DNA from: Streptococcus parasanguinis
GTDB lineage: Bacteria > Bacillota > Bacilli > Lactobacillales > Streptococcaceae
Direction of reading: 5' to 3'
Assembly: GCF_031582885.1 (NCBI RefSeq)
Contig: NZ_CP133988.1
Span: 1,309,501-1,373,500 of the forward strand
Length of the DNA: 64,000 nucleotides
The notes under the pieces are model-generated. The model saw only the letters and a list, made by a program, of their open reading frames with translations. It made no database searches and was not told the origin of the DNA. Positions 44,314 to 52,907 of the stretch are shown one piece after another (the stretch's first letter is position 1; the number at the start of each line of letters is the position of its first letter). The position numbers were made by a program, and so were the translations under genes.

Positions 44314-45039
44314 ATGAAACTATTAATTCCATCCGCTAAAGAACTGAACGAACAGGCTCGTATCGTCGAGCCCCAACCCTTGTCAGAGAACACAAAAACT
44401 ATCCTCCAAGCTTTGAAGGCATTCTCCCTAGAAGAATTAGCGACCTTTTACGAGATCTCAGAAGAAAGAGCCCTAGTAGAAAAGGAAAGAATTGAGGCTC
44501 TGGTAGATGGGAGTGCCAAAACCTATCCTGCTTTGGAACTGTTTGATGGCCTTATGTACCGTAGTATCGAGCGTCAAGACTTATCCGAAAAAGAGCAGGC
44601 TTATCTGCAGGAACATTTGTTGATCACGACTGCTTTATATGGTGTACTACCTGCCTATGAAGGGATTGCGCCCCATCGCTTGGATTTTATGATGAAGCTA
44701 AAACCAGCTGGAAAGGCTCTAAAGGCATTCTGGAAAGAGGACTATGATCGGGCAGTAGAAGGTGAGGACCAGATCTTATCCCTTTTGTCTTCTGAGTTTG
44801 AACAGGTCTTTTCAAAAGCCATTCGTGAGCGAATGACTCGGATCAAATTCATGGAGAATCGTGGGGGGACCCTGAAGATTCACTCGACGATTTCAAAAAA
44901 AGCACGTGGGGCCATGGTGACAGCTATGATGAAGGAAGAAATCACCCAGCTAGAAGATCTGAAATCACTAGAAGTGGCAGGTTTCTCTTATCGTAAGGAT
45001 TTATCGCAAGAGAAGGAATGGGTCTTTGTGAAAGAATAA
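44314..45039 (+). CDS. yaaA: Peroxide stress protein YaaA family
   Basis: 241 residues. N-terminal LIPSAKELN (3-11), YRSIERQDLS near 87-96, and a late KFMENRGGTLKIHSTISKKARG region near 177-198 (given here as KFMENRGG and STISKKARG blocks) are typical of YaaA (DUF328), which limits free iron and oxidative DNA damage in E. coli. Start codon sits at the predicted transcription start, so it may be leaderless. Divergent from the DUF1836 regulator. Confidence 0.85.
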   Translation: MKLLIPSAKELNEQARIVEPQPLSENTKTILQALKAFSLEELATFYEISEERALVEKERIEALVDGSAKTYPALELFDGLMYRSIERQDLSEKEQAYLQEHLLITTALYGVLPAYEGIAPHRLDFMMKLKPAGKALKAFWKEDYDRAVEGEDQILSLLSSEFEQVFSKAIRERMTRIKFMENRGGTLKIHSTISKKARGAMVTAMMKEEITQLEDLKSLEVAGFSYRKDLSQEKEWVFVKE

Positions 45040-45041
45040 AT

Positions 45042-45080
45042 AAAAATATTCCTGAGAAGCGTCAGGAATATTTTTTTTAA
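45042..45080 (+). terminator. Terminator after yaaA
   Basis: AAAAATATTCCTGA / TCAGGAATATTTTT, 14-bp perfect arms (45042-45055, 45062-45075) and more T. Confidence 0.92.
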
Positions 45081-45105
45081 CTGTTAGATAAAGAGAATGC
45101 ACGAT

Positions 45106-45134
45106 GAAAACTCCAAAATAGAGGATTTTGGAGT
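45106..45134 (-). terminator. Terminator after the marR-type gene
   Basis: Minus strand ACTCCAAAAT / ATTTTGGAGT (45134-45110) then TTTC. Confidence 0.7.
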
Positions 45135-45157
45135 CAGAATCGTCTTGAGCAGTAGGC

Positions 45158-45604
45158 TTAGGCGATATGTTTGAATTTCTTCAAGAGTTCTGTCAACTCA
45201 GCTTGCTCGCCACTATTAAAGACTTGCATCAAGCGTTGAATATTTTTGATATGATCTGGAAGAGCTTCTTCGATCTTTTTACGACCGGCATCTGTAATAG
45301 ATACAAGATAAGCACGGCGGTCTTCTGGATCGGTTTCGCGTGTAATCCAACCATCGCGGACCATATTGCGAATAACCACAGTCATATTTCCAGAGGTCGC
45401 AAGAATGCTATCAATCAGATCTTGAATGCGAAGATCGCCTTTGCTGTACAAGGTCTCAAGTACAGAGAATTGAGTTGGTGTCAACTGGTGCTTTTTAAAG
45501 ATATGAGCCTCAGACGCACGGATCAATCGTTCTGCCTTGTGGAAGACGATCATGGTTTTTAAATCTACGTTTGCTTCTTTGAATAATCTCTTTAAATTTT
45601 CCAT
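45158..45604 (-). CDS. MarR-family transcriptional regulator
   Basis: 148 residues with the MarR winged-helix fold: HQLTPTQFSVLETLYSKG near 39-56, recognition helix ATSGNMTVVIRNMVRDGWI near 69-87, and the wing signature DPEDRRAYLVSIT near 92-104. Dimer, probably sensing small ligands or oxidants. Transcribed toward yaaA and divergent from the YpmB-like gene across a 200-bp AT-rich gap that may hold its operator. Confidence 0.88.
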   Translation of the reverse strand: MENLKRLFKEANVDLKTMIVFHKAERLIRASEAHIFKKHQLTPTQFSVLETLYSKGDLRIQDLIDSILATSGNMTVVIRNMVRDGWITRETDPEDRRAYLVSITDAGRKKIEEALPDHIKNIQRLMQVFNSGEQAELTELLKKFKHIA

Positions 45605-45811
45605 ATCTATATTTTATCAATAAATAGTATTTCTGTCGTTTAATTTTATTTTCAAATTAGTTACAAAATTGTGACAAATTTATTAAACTATGAACAAATG
45701 ATAGCAAAGGTGTTAATTTTACTTTGCTTATCAAACAATTTTATACTAAAACATTGTAACAGGTATGAAATATTAGTAACAACTCTTTCTTGAAAATCTA
45801 TAGAATTCTAG
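45605..45811. promoter_or_regulatory. AT-rich divergent control region
   Basis: Contains several GTNACAA/TTGTNAC half-sites, for example GTTACAA near 45659, TTGTGAC near 45668, TTGTAAC near 45754 and GTAACAA near 45775. These could bind the MarR-type product or another regulator; no coding sequence is seen. Confidence 0.3.
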
Positions 45812-45823
45812 GTGGCTTTGGTG

Positions 45824-45829
45824 TATAAT
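45824..45829 (+). promoter_or_regulatory. -10 box of the ypmB-like gene; GTG at the expected +1
   Basis: TATAAT at 45824-45829. The GTG at 45836 is 7 bp further, while the upstream GTG at 45812 would place the -10 box inside the gene. Confidence 0.55.
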
Positions 45830-45835
45830 GAGGGA

Positions 45836-46309
45836 GTGAAACAGAAAAATAATCTTTTTATAGTATGGCAACATATAATAGGAATCTGTATCTTAGTGTT
45901 GACGGTCCTTTTTTCTTGGCTATTTCTTGCTGAAAAAACTTCTGATCGCTTGCAGGATCAGATTGCACAAGCAAGAAAAATAGCTCTGTCTCACTCTTCG
46001 ATTGCGACCATTGAGACGGATAGTTTCTTTCATGGCAAAGAAGCCTATCTTTCCTTTATTGGCAAGGACCGAGAGGGGCAAGAACTAGCGGTCTTGGTGG
46101 CGCAGGCGGATGATGCAGTCTATACCTACCCTTTGAAAGAAGGAGTTAGTTCCAAAAAGGCAGCTTCCGTCGTCAAAGAGAAGAGTCAGGACGCTATTGA
46201 TCGGGTAACTTTTGGACGCTTTAAAGGCAAACCGATCTGGGAAGTCAAGGTTGGGAGCTCTTATTATGTGGTGGATTTCAAGACTGGGAAAGTCACCGGT
46301 GTTTTTTAA
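45836..46309 (+). CDS. YpmB-like protein (DUF5590/PepSY-type, one membrane helix)
   Basis: 157 residues from the GTG at 45836. One membrane helix (about residues 13-34, IGICILVLTVLFSWLFL) and an extracellular part ending in a PepSY-like unit (WEVKVGSSYYVVDFKTGKV). Gene order ypmB-like, aspartate aminotransferase, asnS is the same as in many Firmicutes, which supports the assignment. The aminotransferase follows after 16 bp. Confidence 0.78.
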   Translation: MKQKNNLFIVWQHIIGICILVLTVLFSWLFLAEKTSDRLQDQIAQARKIALSHSSIATIETDSFFHGKEAYLSFIGKDREGQELAVLVAQADDAVYTYPLKEGVSSKKAASVVKEKSQDAIDRVTFGRFKGKPIWEVKVGSSYYVVDFKTGKVTGVF

Positions 46310-46325
46310 GATTTGAGGAGGAAAT

Positions 46326-47504
46326 ATGAAATTATCAAATCGTGTATTGGAAATGGAAGAAAGTGTGACCTTGGCTGCAAATGCGCGTGCCAAAGCTTTG
46401 GCAGCAGAAGGTCGTGATATCTTAAGTTTGACCCTGGGTCAACCTGACTTTGCGACTCCAAAAAATATTCAAGAAGCAGCAGTCGCATCGATCGAGGATG
46501 GTCGCGCTAGCTTTTATACGGTAGCATCTGGACTTCCAGAATTGAAGGATGCCATTAGCGACTACATGAAAGAGTTTTATGGCTATGCAGTGAATCGAAA
46601 TGAGGTTGTGGTCGGTACTGGTGCTAAGTTTATCATCTATGCCTTCTTTACTTCTGTCATCAATCCAGGTGATGAAGTCATCATTCCAACCCCTTGCTGG
46701 GTTTCTTATGTAGACCAGGTGAAGATGGTAGAAGGCACACCTGTTACTTTCCAAACAACAGAAGAAAATCACTTCAAGGCAACGGTAGAGCAATTGGAAG
46801 CAGCACGGACAGACAAGACCAAGGTTGTCTTGCTGAATTCGCCATCCAATCCAACAGGAATGATCTACAGTAAAGAAGAACTCGAAGCAATCGGAAACTG
46901 GGCTGTCGAGCATGATATCTTGATTTTGGCAGACGATATCTACGGGCGATTAGTCTACAATGGCAATACCTTTACGCCCATTTCTAGCTTATCAGAAGCG
47001 ATTCGCAAGCAAACCATCGTGATTAACGGAGTTTCTAAAACCTATGCTATGACTGGTTGGCGGGTTGGTTTTGCTGTAGGAGATTCTGAGATTATCGGAG
47101 CTATGGCCAAGGTGATCAGCCAAACAACTTCCAACTTAACAACCGTTTCCCAATATGCCGCAATCGAAGCCCTCACAGGAGACCAATCTTCTATTGAGAT
47201 CATGCGTCAAGCTTTTGAGGAACGCTTGAATACTATTTATCCTTTGTTGAATGAAGTACCTGGTTTTGAAGCCATCAAACCTCAAGGAGCCTTCTATCTC
47301 TTCCCAAATGTCAAGAAGGCCATGGAGATGAAGGGCTATACGGATGTGACGGAATTTACCACTGCAATTTTAGAAGAAGCAGAGGTTGCTTTAGTAACGG
47401 GAGCTGGCTTTGGTGCCCCTGAAAATATTCGCTTGTCTTATGCGACAGATTTGGACACCCTGAAAGAGGCTGTTCGCCGACTCAAGGCCTTTATGGAAAA
47501 ATAA
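46326..47504 (+). CDS. Aspartate aminotransferase (PLP-dependent, class I)
   Basis: 392 residues. Fold-type-I transaminase motifs: LGQPDFATP near 38-46, SPSNPTG near 173-179, DDIYGRLVY near 202-210, PLP lysine Lys238 in NGVSKTYAMTGWRVG, and the final arginine in NIRLSYA near 362-368. The Ibeta-type sequence and its place next to asnS suggest aspartate supply for asparagine and asparaginyl-tRNA. Usually called aspB or aspC; no symbol is given because the substrate is inferred. Confidence 0.9.
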   Translation: MKLSNRVLEMEESVTLAANARAKALAAEGRDILSLTLGQPDFATPKNIQEAAVASIEDGRASFYTVASGLPELKDAISDYMKEFYGYAVNRNEVVVGTGAKFIIYAFFTSVINPGDEVIIPTPCWVSYVDQVKMVEGTPVTFQTTEENHFKATVEQLEAARTDKTKVVLLNSPSNPTGMIYSKEELEAIGNWAVEHDILILADDIYGRLVYNGNTFTPISSLSEAIRKQTIVINGVSKTYAMTGWRVGFAVGDSEIIGAMAKVISQTTSNLTTVSQYAAIEALTGDQSSIEIMRQAFEERLNTIYPLLNEVPGFEAIKPQGAFYLFPNVKKAMEMKGYTDVTEFTTAILEEAEVALVTGAGFGAPENIRLSYATDLDTLKEAVRRLKAFMEK

Positions 47505-47510
47505 AATCGC

Positions 47511-47544
47511 AAGATCCTTAGTAATGAGCTGAGGATCTTTTTCT
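47511..47544 (+). terminator. Terminator after the aminotransferase gene
   Basis: AAGATCCT / AGGATCTT (47511-47518, 47532-47539) and T-rich tail. Confidence 0.8.
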
Positions 47545-47596
47545 TTAAAAAAAATCTGGTTTTCACAGGTAGAGCCTAGCACTGAAAGCCTTTTTA

Positions 47597-47605
47597 TGAT
47601 ACAAT
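47597..47605 (+). promoter_or_regulatory. Extended -10 promoter of asnS
   Basis: TGATACAAT with TACAAT at 47600-47605. The short leader (about 45 nt) has no T-box, so charging control of asnS by a T-box is not indicated here. Confidence 0.5.
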
Positions 47606-47655
47606 TAAGAAGATAATGTCTTCGGACAAGTTTAACGAGAAAAGGAAGATGAATG

Positions 47656-48999
47656 ATGACAAAACGGATTACTATCATCGAAGTAAAAGACTATGTTGGT
47701 CAAGAAGTGACCATCGGTGCTTGGGTGGCCAACAAATCAGGTAAAGGAAAAATTGCTTTCTTGCAATTGCGTGACGGGACTGCCTTTTTCCAAGGTGTGG
47801 CTTTTAAACCAAACTTTATCGAAAAATTCGGCGAAGAAGTGGGGCTTGAAAAATTTGATACCATCAAACGCTTGAGCCAAGAAACATCAGTGTTTGTGAC
47901 TGGTATTGTCAAAGAAGACGAGCGTTCTAAATTTGGTTACGAATTGGATATTACAGACATCGAAGTGATCGGTGAATCTCAAGATTACCCAATCACTCCT
48001 AAAGAACACGGGACAGACTTCTTGATGGACAACCGCCACTTGTGGTTGCGTTCACGCAAACAAGTTGCCGTTATGCAAATCCGTAATGCCATTATCTATG
48101 CAACTTATGAGTTCTTTGATAAGAATGGCTTCATGAAGTTTGATAGCCCAATTCTTTCAGGAAATGCGGCAGAAGATTCTACAGAACTTTTCGAAACAGA
48201 CTACTTTGGAACACCAGCCTATTTGAGTCAATCAGGTCAGCTTTATCTGGAAGCTGGTGCTATGGCCCTTGGTCGCGTCTTTGACTTTGGACCAGTATTC
48301 CGTGCTGAAAAATCTAAGACTCGCCGTCACTTGACTGAGTTCTGGATGATGGACGCTGAGTACTCTTACTTGACACACGATGAGTCACTTGACTTGCAAG
48401 AAGCTTATGTCAAAGCTTTGCTTCAAGGTGTTTTGGACCGTGCTCCTCAAGCTTTGGAAACCTTGGAACGTGATACAGAGCTCTTGAAACGCTACATTGC
48501 TGAACCATTCAAACGGATCACCTATGATGAAGCCATTGATCTCTTGCAAGAGCATGAAAATGATGAAGATGCGGATTATGAGCATTTGGAACATGGTGAT
48601 GACTTCGGCTCACCACATGAAACTTGGATTTCAAACCACTTTGGTGTGCCAACATTTGTCATGAACTACCCAGCAGCTATCAAGGCCTTCTACATGAAAC
48701 CAGTTCCTGGAAATCCAGAGCGCGTGCTTTGTGCAGACTTGCTTGCTCCAGAAGGCTATGGAGAAATCATCGGTGGCTCTATGCGTGAGGAAGACTACGA
48801 TGCCCTTGTTGCAAAAATGGATGAACTTGGCATGGATCGTACAGAGTATGAATTCTACCTTGACCTTCGTAAATACGGTACAGTTCCACACGGTGGATTT
48901 GGTATTGGGATTGAGCGTATGGTAACCTTCGCAGCTGGTACAAAACACATCCGTGAAGCTATTCCATTCCCACGTATGTTGCACCGTATTAAACCTTAA
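47656..48999 (+). CDS. asnS: Asparaginyl-tRNA synthetase
   Basis: Charges tRNA(Asn) with asparagine. 447 residues from the second of two adjacent ATGs (47653 is equally possible; AAAGGAAG lies upstream). OB-fold anticodon-binding domain at about 15-105 ([18 protein letters not shown]), then a class II catalytic core with motif 2 [15 protein letters not shown] near 214-228 and motif 3 [11 protein letters not shown] near 412-422. Full length and intact. Confidence 0.96.
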   Translation: MTKRITIIEVKDYVGQEVTIGAWVANKSGKGKIAFLQLRDGTAFFQGVAFKPNFIEKFGEEVGLEKFDTIKRLSQETSVFVTGIVKEDERSKFGYELDITDIEVIGESQDYPITPKEHGTDFLMDNRHLWLRSRKQVAVMQIRNAIIYATYEFFDKNGFMKFDSPILSGNAAEDSTELFETDYFGTPAYLSQSGQLYLEAGAMALGRVFDFGPVFRAEKSKTRRHLTEFWMMDAEYSYLTHDESLDLQEAYVKALLQGVLDRAPQALETLERDTELLKRYIAEPFKRITYDEAIDLLQEHENDEDADYEHLEHGDDFGSPHETWISNHFGVPTFVMNYPAAIKAFYMKPVPGNPERVLCADLLAPEGYGEIIGGSMREEDYDALVAKMDELGMDRTEYEFYLDLRKYGTVPHGGFGIGIERMVTFAAGTKHIREAIPFPRMLHRIKP

Positions 49000-49006
49000 T
49001 AGACGT

Positions 49007-49030
49007 AAAAACGCCATTAGGCGTTTTTCA
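49007..49030 (+). terminator. Terminator after asnS
   Basis: AAAAACGCC, loop ATTA, GGCGTTTTT (49007-49015, 49020-49028). Confidence 0.9.
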
Positions 49031-49067
49031 CTTTTATCTGCTTCAAAAAACTATGAAAGGAATTTCA

Positions 49068-49805
49068 ATGCTGAAAATAGACATCATTGATGGGAAAGAA
49101 TACGAAGAAGGCCAAGGATCTTTGATTGCGGATCTGGACCATTCCATTCAACAGATGCTCAAGACATCCTATCCGGAAAGTCAAATGGATGATTTTATCA
49201 CGTATAAAAATTTGAGCCAATATTGTATGGATTATCTAGGTTAGATTATTGAGCGTGCCAATGATAAAAACGAAGCCATTAAACAGCAGGTGACAGGTGT
49301 CATGCCCGAAAGCGAGCGCCCCTTTAACGTTGAAGACCGCTTGACAGCCAGCTATACCTTCGGTCAGCGGGTAGCAGATTCTGTTGCGCGCTTCGGTGGT
49401 TCTTGGACCTTTATTATTAGCTTCATCATGATGATGGCTATCTGGATGTTGATCAATGTCTTGCATCCCTTTGGCTGGAATTTTGACCCTTATCCTTTCA
49501 TCTTGCTCAATCTAGCACTTTCTACGATTGCGGCGATTCAAGCTCCTTTGATCATGATGAGCCAAAACAGGGCAGCAGATTATGATCGCCTGCAAGCGCG
49601 AAATGACTTTAACGTCAATATGGAGTCTGAACGGGAAATTCGCTTGTTGCATACGAAGATTGATCATATGGTGCAGCAAGACCAGACGGATTTACTGGAA
49701 ATTCAAAAGTTGCAAACCGAATTGTTGGTGTCCTTGTCTAATCAAGTGACCCAATTGCGTCAAGAACTGAATCAAGAAAGAATGAAGGAGGTGGAGAAAA
49801 TGTAG
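49068..49805 (+). pseudogene. DUF1003 membrane protein interrupted by one in-frame TAG
   Basis: One reading frame runs from the ATG at 49068 (AAAGGA upstream) to the stop at 49803-49805, broken only by TAG at 49242-49244. The part before (58 codons) matches the charged N-terminus of DUF1003 proteins and the part after contains the conserved TFGQRVADSVARFGGSWTF block, two membrane helices and a coiled-coil-like end. No shift in frame, so a single substitution (for example CAG to TAG) explains it. The second part might restart at GTG 49290 or ATG 49302 but lacks a good ribosome-binding site. Either a recent pseudogene, a sequencing error or read-through. Confidence 0.8.
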
Positions 49806-49863
49806 GCAACTCTAAGTAAGTCTTTTAGAAACACTTATATAATCTATTGAAAGAGGAAAAACA

Positions 49864-51063
49864 ATGTTTAAAAGAACTTACAAACGCAATATTTCACTCC
49901 TAGCAGGTCTGGAATTTACATCTTATTTTGGAATCACCAGTTTTTGGATTCTCTTTTTTATTCAAAATGGTCTTTCTTTGCTTCAGATTGGTTTATTAGA
50001 GAGTATCTTTCATGGGACGAGCCTTTTATGCGAGATCCCATCTGGTATGTTGGCCGATCGCTTTAGTTACAAGACCAATCTTTATTTGGCTCGCTTGTCC
50101 AGTATTGGATCCTCGATCTTGATTTTATTTGGTCAGGGGAACTTTTGGATCTATGCGATTGCTATGATGGTCAATGCTTGGTCTTATAATTTTGACTCGG
50201 GGACTAGTACAGCTTTCTTATTTGATTCAGCGGTAGAAGCAGGTCAAAAAGACCGTTATCTTCAGATTTCTAGCTTCTTGTCTGGTGTGGCCGAAGTCAC
50301 CCGAACGTTAGGTACAGTCGTGGCAGGCTTCTTTATTCACGGAGCATTGGCTTGGACCTATTATATTGCTATTGGGCTTTCCTTGCTTTCTATTCTTTTG
50401 ATCTTTCTGATGAAGGAGCCAGAGAGCAAGAGTGATGAAAGAAATCATTTGACCTTAAAGCGGATATTGGAGGTAGTGAAACAAGAATGGCTGGAAAAAC
50501 CAGTCTTATTTTACTGGATGCTCATCTATCAGTTGGTAGGGACCATCATGTGTATGTTTTATTTTTACTACCAACAGAAAATTAGTGACTTAGCTAGTTG
50601 GCAAGTTTCGCTCATCATGTTAATTGGTAGTGGATTCAATCTCCTAGCGGTTTATTTGGCCAGTCAAATCGGGAAAAAATGGAATAGTAATCAAGTCTTT
50701 CCGATTCTAGTTGCACTGACAGGGTTGGCCTTGCTTTTAGTAGGTGTAAAGACCCCATTCGCCTATCTGAGTGTCTATCTCTTGACCAATGCCCTTTATG
50801 CAGTTTATCAACCCATCTACTACAATGATTTACAAGCTTATCTGCCATCTAGTGTACGAGCAACGATGCTGAGTATCAATTCCATGATGTTTAGTCTATC
50901 TATGATTGTCATTTTCCCACTGACTGGTTGGTTCATTGATAGTTGTGGCTTTGTAGCAGTCTTTCTTGTATTAGGCCTTATAACACTATTTTCTTTCCCA
51001 CTACTAATGATTGGATTGGGGAAAATGGGTAAGACCTTAAGCAAGGTAACAAAGAAGGAATAA
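49864..51063 (+). CDS. MFS transporter
   Basis: 399 residues with about twelve membrane segments. Major-facilitator pattern: loop 2-3 motif GMLADRFSYKTN near 61-72, central charged loop near 185-200 between the two six-helix halves. Resembles drug or metabolite efflux proteins of streptococci; substrate unknown. Ribosome-binding site GAAAGAGGA upstream. Followed by a wobble-rich terminator and the ABC exporter genes. Confidence 0.82.
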   Translation: MFKRTYKRNISLLAGLEFTSYFGITSFWILFFIQNGLSLLQIGLLESIFHGTSLLCEIPSGMLADRFSYKTNLYLARLSSIGSSILILFGQGNFWIYAIAMMVNAWSYNFDSGTSTAFLFDSAVEAGQKDRYLQISSFLSGVAEVTRTLGTVVAGFFIHGALAWTYYIAIGLSLLSILLIFLMKEPESKSDERNHLTLKRILEVVKQEWLEKPVLFYWMLIYQLVGTIMCMFYFYYQQKISDLASWQVSLIMLIGSGFNLLAVYLASQIGKKWNSNQVFPILVALTGLALLLVGVKTPFAYLSVYLLTNALYAVYQPIYYNDLQAYLPSSVRATMLSINSMMFSLSMIVIFPLTGWFIDSCGFVAVFLVLGLITLFSFPLLMIGLGKMGKTLSKVTKKE

Positions 51064-51090
51064 GATTTCTGACCTTCATCTGGTCAGTAT

Positions 51091-51126
51091 TCAACTCTCT
51101 CTGCTCTGTAGGGGGAGTTTTTTCAT
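51091..51126 (+). terminator. Terminator after the MFS gene
   Basis: AACTCTCTC / GGGGGAGTT with several G-T pairs, followed by six T. Confidence 0.6.
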
Positions 51127-51179
51127 CTTAAGAATTTGTGGTAAAATATGTATATCCATTAAAAAAAGAATCGAGTCGT

Positions 51180-52907
51180 ATGAAATCATTATTGAAGTAT
51201 TTTAAGGGCTATCTATGGGAAACTTTTCTAGGGCCCGCGTTTAAACTTTTAGAAGCTATTTTTGAATTGTGTGTCCCCTTAATCATCGCCCACTTAGTCG
51301 ATCAGGTCATTCCGAAAAAGGAAACGAGCGCAGTGGTGATGACGGTCGGTGTTTTGTTTTTATTTGCGAGCTTTGGGGTCGTCGTAGCCATTACGGCCCA
51401 GTATTTTTCTTCTAAAGCAGCTGTCGGCTTTACCCGCGAGATGACCAAAGATTTGTATGAGAAGATCTTATCGCTTCCAAAGGACAAGCGCGATAGGATC
51501 GGTACTTCTAGTTTGGTAACCCGTCTTACTTCTGATACCTATCAAATCCAGGTTGGGATCAACCAATTCTTGCGCCTCTTTTTGAGAGCACCGATTATTG
51601 TCTTTGGTTCTATCATCATGGCCTTCACCATCAGTCCTAAACTCACTCTTTGGTTCTTGGGGATGGTGGCGATTTTAACCCTGATTATTGTCATCATGTC
51701 TCGGATTGTCAATCCTCTTTTTGCCAAGATTCGTAAAATTACAGACCGAATGGTCACGGTGACGCGTCAGCAATTTCAAGGGATACGGGTGATTCGGGCC
51801 TTTGGACAAGATGCTAGTGAATTAGAAGATTTTAGAGAGGTCAATCAGGACTACAAGATCTGGCAAATTCGCGCTGGTATCTGGTCTAGTTTGGTGAGTC
51901 CCTTGACATTCCTTGTGGTCAATACGACCTTGGTTTGTGTTATTTGGCAAGGACAATTGAATATCTCTGCTGGCCTTCTAACCCAAGGGATGTTGGTCGC
52001 TTTGGTCAATTATTTATTACAAATTTTAACAGAATTGATCAAACTGGCTATGCTGGTCACGTCTTTAAATGTCAGCTATATTTCAGCCAAGCGTGTCCAA
52101 GAGATTTTCGATTTGAAGGAAGAAGACCTCTTAGAAGCTTTGCCAGAAGAAACTGCAAGAGAGCAAGAAGCGATCAGCGCAGAGAAAGTTTCTTTCACTT
52201 ATCCAACGGCTTCAAGCCCAGCACTAGAAGATATTTCCTTTGATCTGGATCATGGACAGATGTTGGGAATTATCGGTGGTACAGGATCTGGGAAGTCTAC
52301 CCTAGTTCAGTTATTGAGTCATTTGTATACTGTGAGTCAGGGAAAATTAGCCCTCTATCATCAAGCTCACTCTCCTAAAACTCTCAAGGAGTGGCGGGAC
52401 TGGGTAGCTGTTGTTCCACAGAAGGCAGAGCTCTTTAGAGGGACTATCCGCTCGAATCTCTTACTAGGGATGGAAGAAAATCTATCGGATGATGATTTGT
52501 GGTGGGCACTAGAAACAGCTCAGGCAGCTGATTTTGTCCGTGAAAAAGAAGGACAACTCGATGAGCCAGTGGAAGCCTTTGGTCGAAATTTCTCAGGAGG
52601 CCAACGTCAACGGTTGACCATTGCGCGTGCCCTTTTGAAGAAGGATCCTTTCTTGATTTTGGATGATTCAACTTCTGCCTTGGATTATTTGACGGAAGCT
52701 CGTCTCTTAAAATCGATAAAAGAAGAATTGAGTGATACGAGTTTGATCCTAGTATCTCAACGAACCAATAGTCTCAAGTCTGCTGATCAGATTTTAGTCT
52801 TGAACAAGGGTCATCAAGTAGGAATGGGAAATCATGATTTCCTCTTGTCTACCAATGAGATTTATCAAGAAATTCATTATTCACAACACGGGAGGGAGGA
52901 AGCATGA
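51180..52907 (+). CDS. ABC exporter half with degenerate Walker B
   Basis: 575 residues from the ATG at 51180. A GTG 42 bp upstream (51138) overlaps a TGTGGTAAAAT extended -10 box (TAAAAT at 51142-51147) and so is part of the promoter. Six-helix exporter domain, then ATPase: Walker A GGTGSGKSTLV near 362-372, signature FSGGQRQR near 464-471, Walker B FLILDDSTSALD with Asp in place of the catalytic Glu. Heterodimer partner follows with a 4-bp overlap. Substrate unknown. Confidence 0.85.
   Translation: MKSLLKYFKGYLWETFLGPAFKLLEAIFELCVPLIIAHLVDQVIPKKETSAVVMTVGVLFLFASFGVVVAITAQYFSSKAAVGFTREMTKDLYEKILSLPKDKRDRIGTSSLVTRLTSDTYQIQVGINQFLRLFLRAPIIVFGSIIMAFTISPKLTLWFLGMVAILTLIIVIMSRIVNPLFAKIRKITDRMVTVTRQQFQGIRVIRAFGQDASELEDFREVNQDYKIWQIRAGIWSSLVSPLTFLVVNTTLVCVIWQGQLNISAGLLTQGMLVALVNYLLQILTELIKLAMLVTSLNVSYISAKRVQEIFDLKEEDLLEALPEETAREQEAISAEKVSFTYPTASSPALEDISFDLDHGQMLGIIGGTGSGKSTLVQLLSHLYTVSQGKLALYHQAHSPKTLKEWRDWVAVVPQKAELFRGTIRSNLLLGMEENLSDDDLWWALETAQAADFVREKEGQLDEPVEAFGRNFSGGQRQRLTIARALLKKDPFLILDDSTSALDYLTEARLLKSIKEELSDTSLILVSQRTNSLKSADQILVLNKGHQVGMGNHDFLLSTNEIYQEIHYSQHGREEA

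Noticed and set aside
47606..47655. T-box or riboswitch before asnS
   Set aside because: The leader is too short and has no specifier or antiterminator stems.
51138..51179. GTG start giving 14 extra residues on the ABC exporter half
   Set aside because: The GTG overlaps an extended -10 box, so this stretch is promoter and leader; the ATG at 51180 starts the conserved protein.
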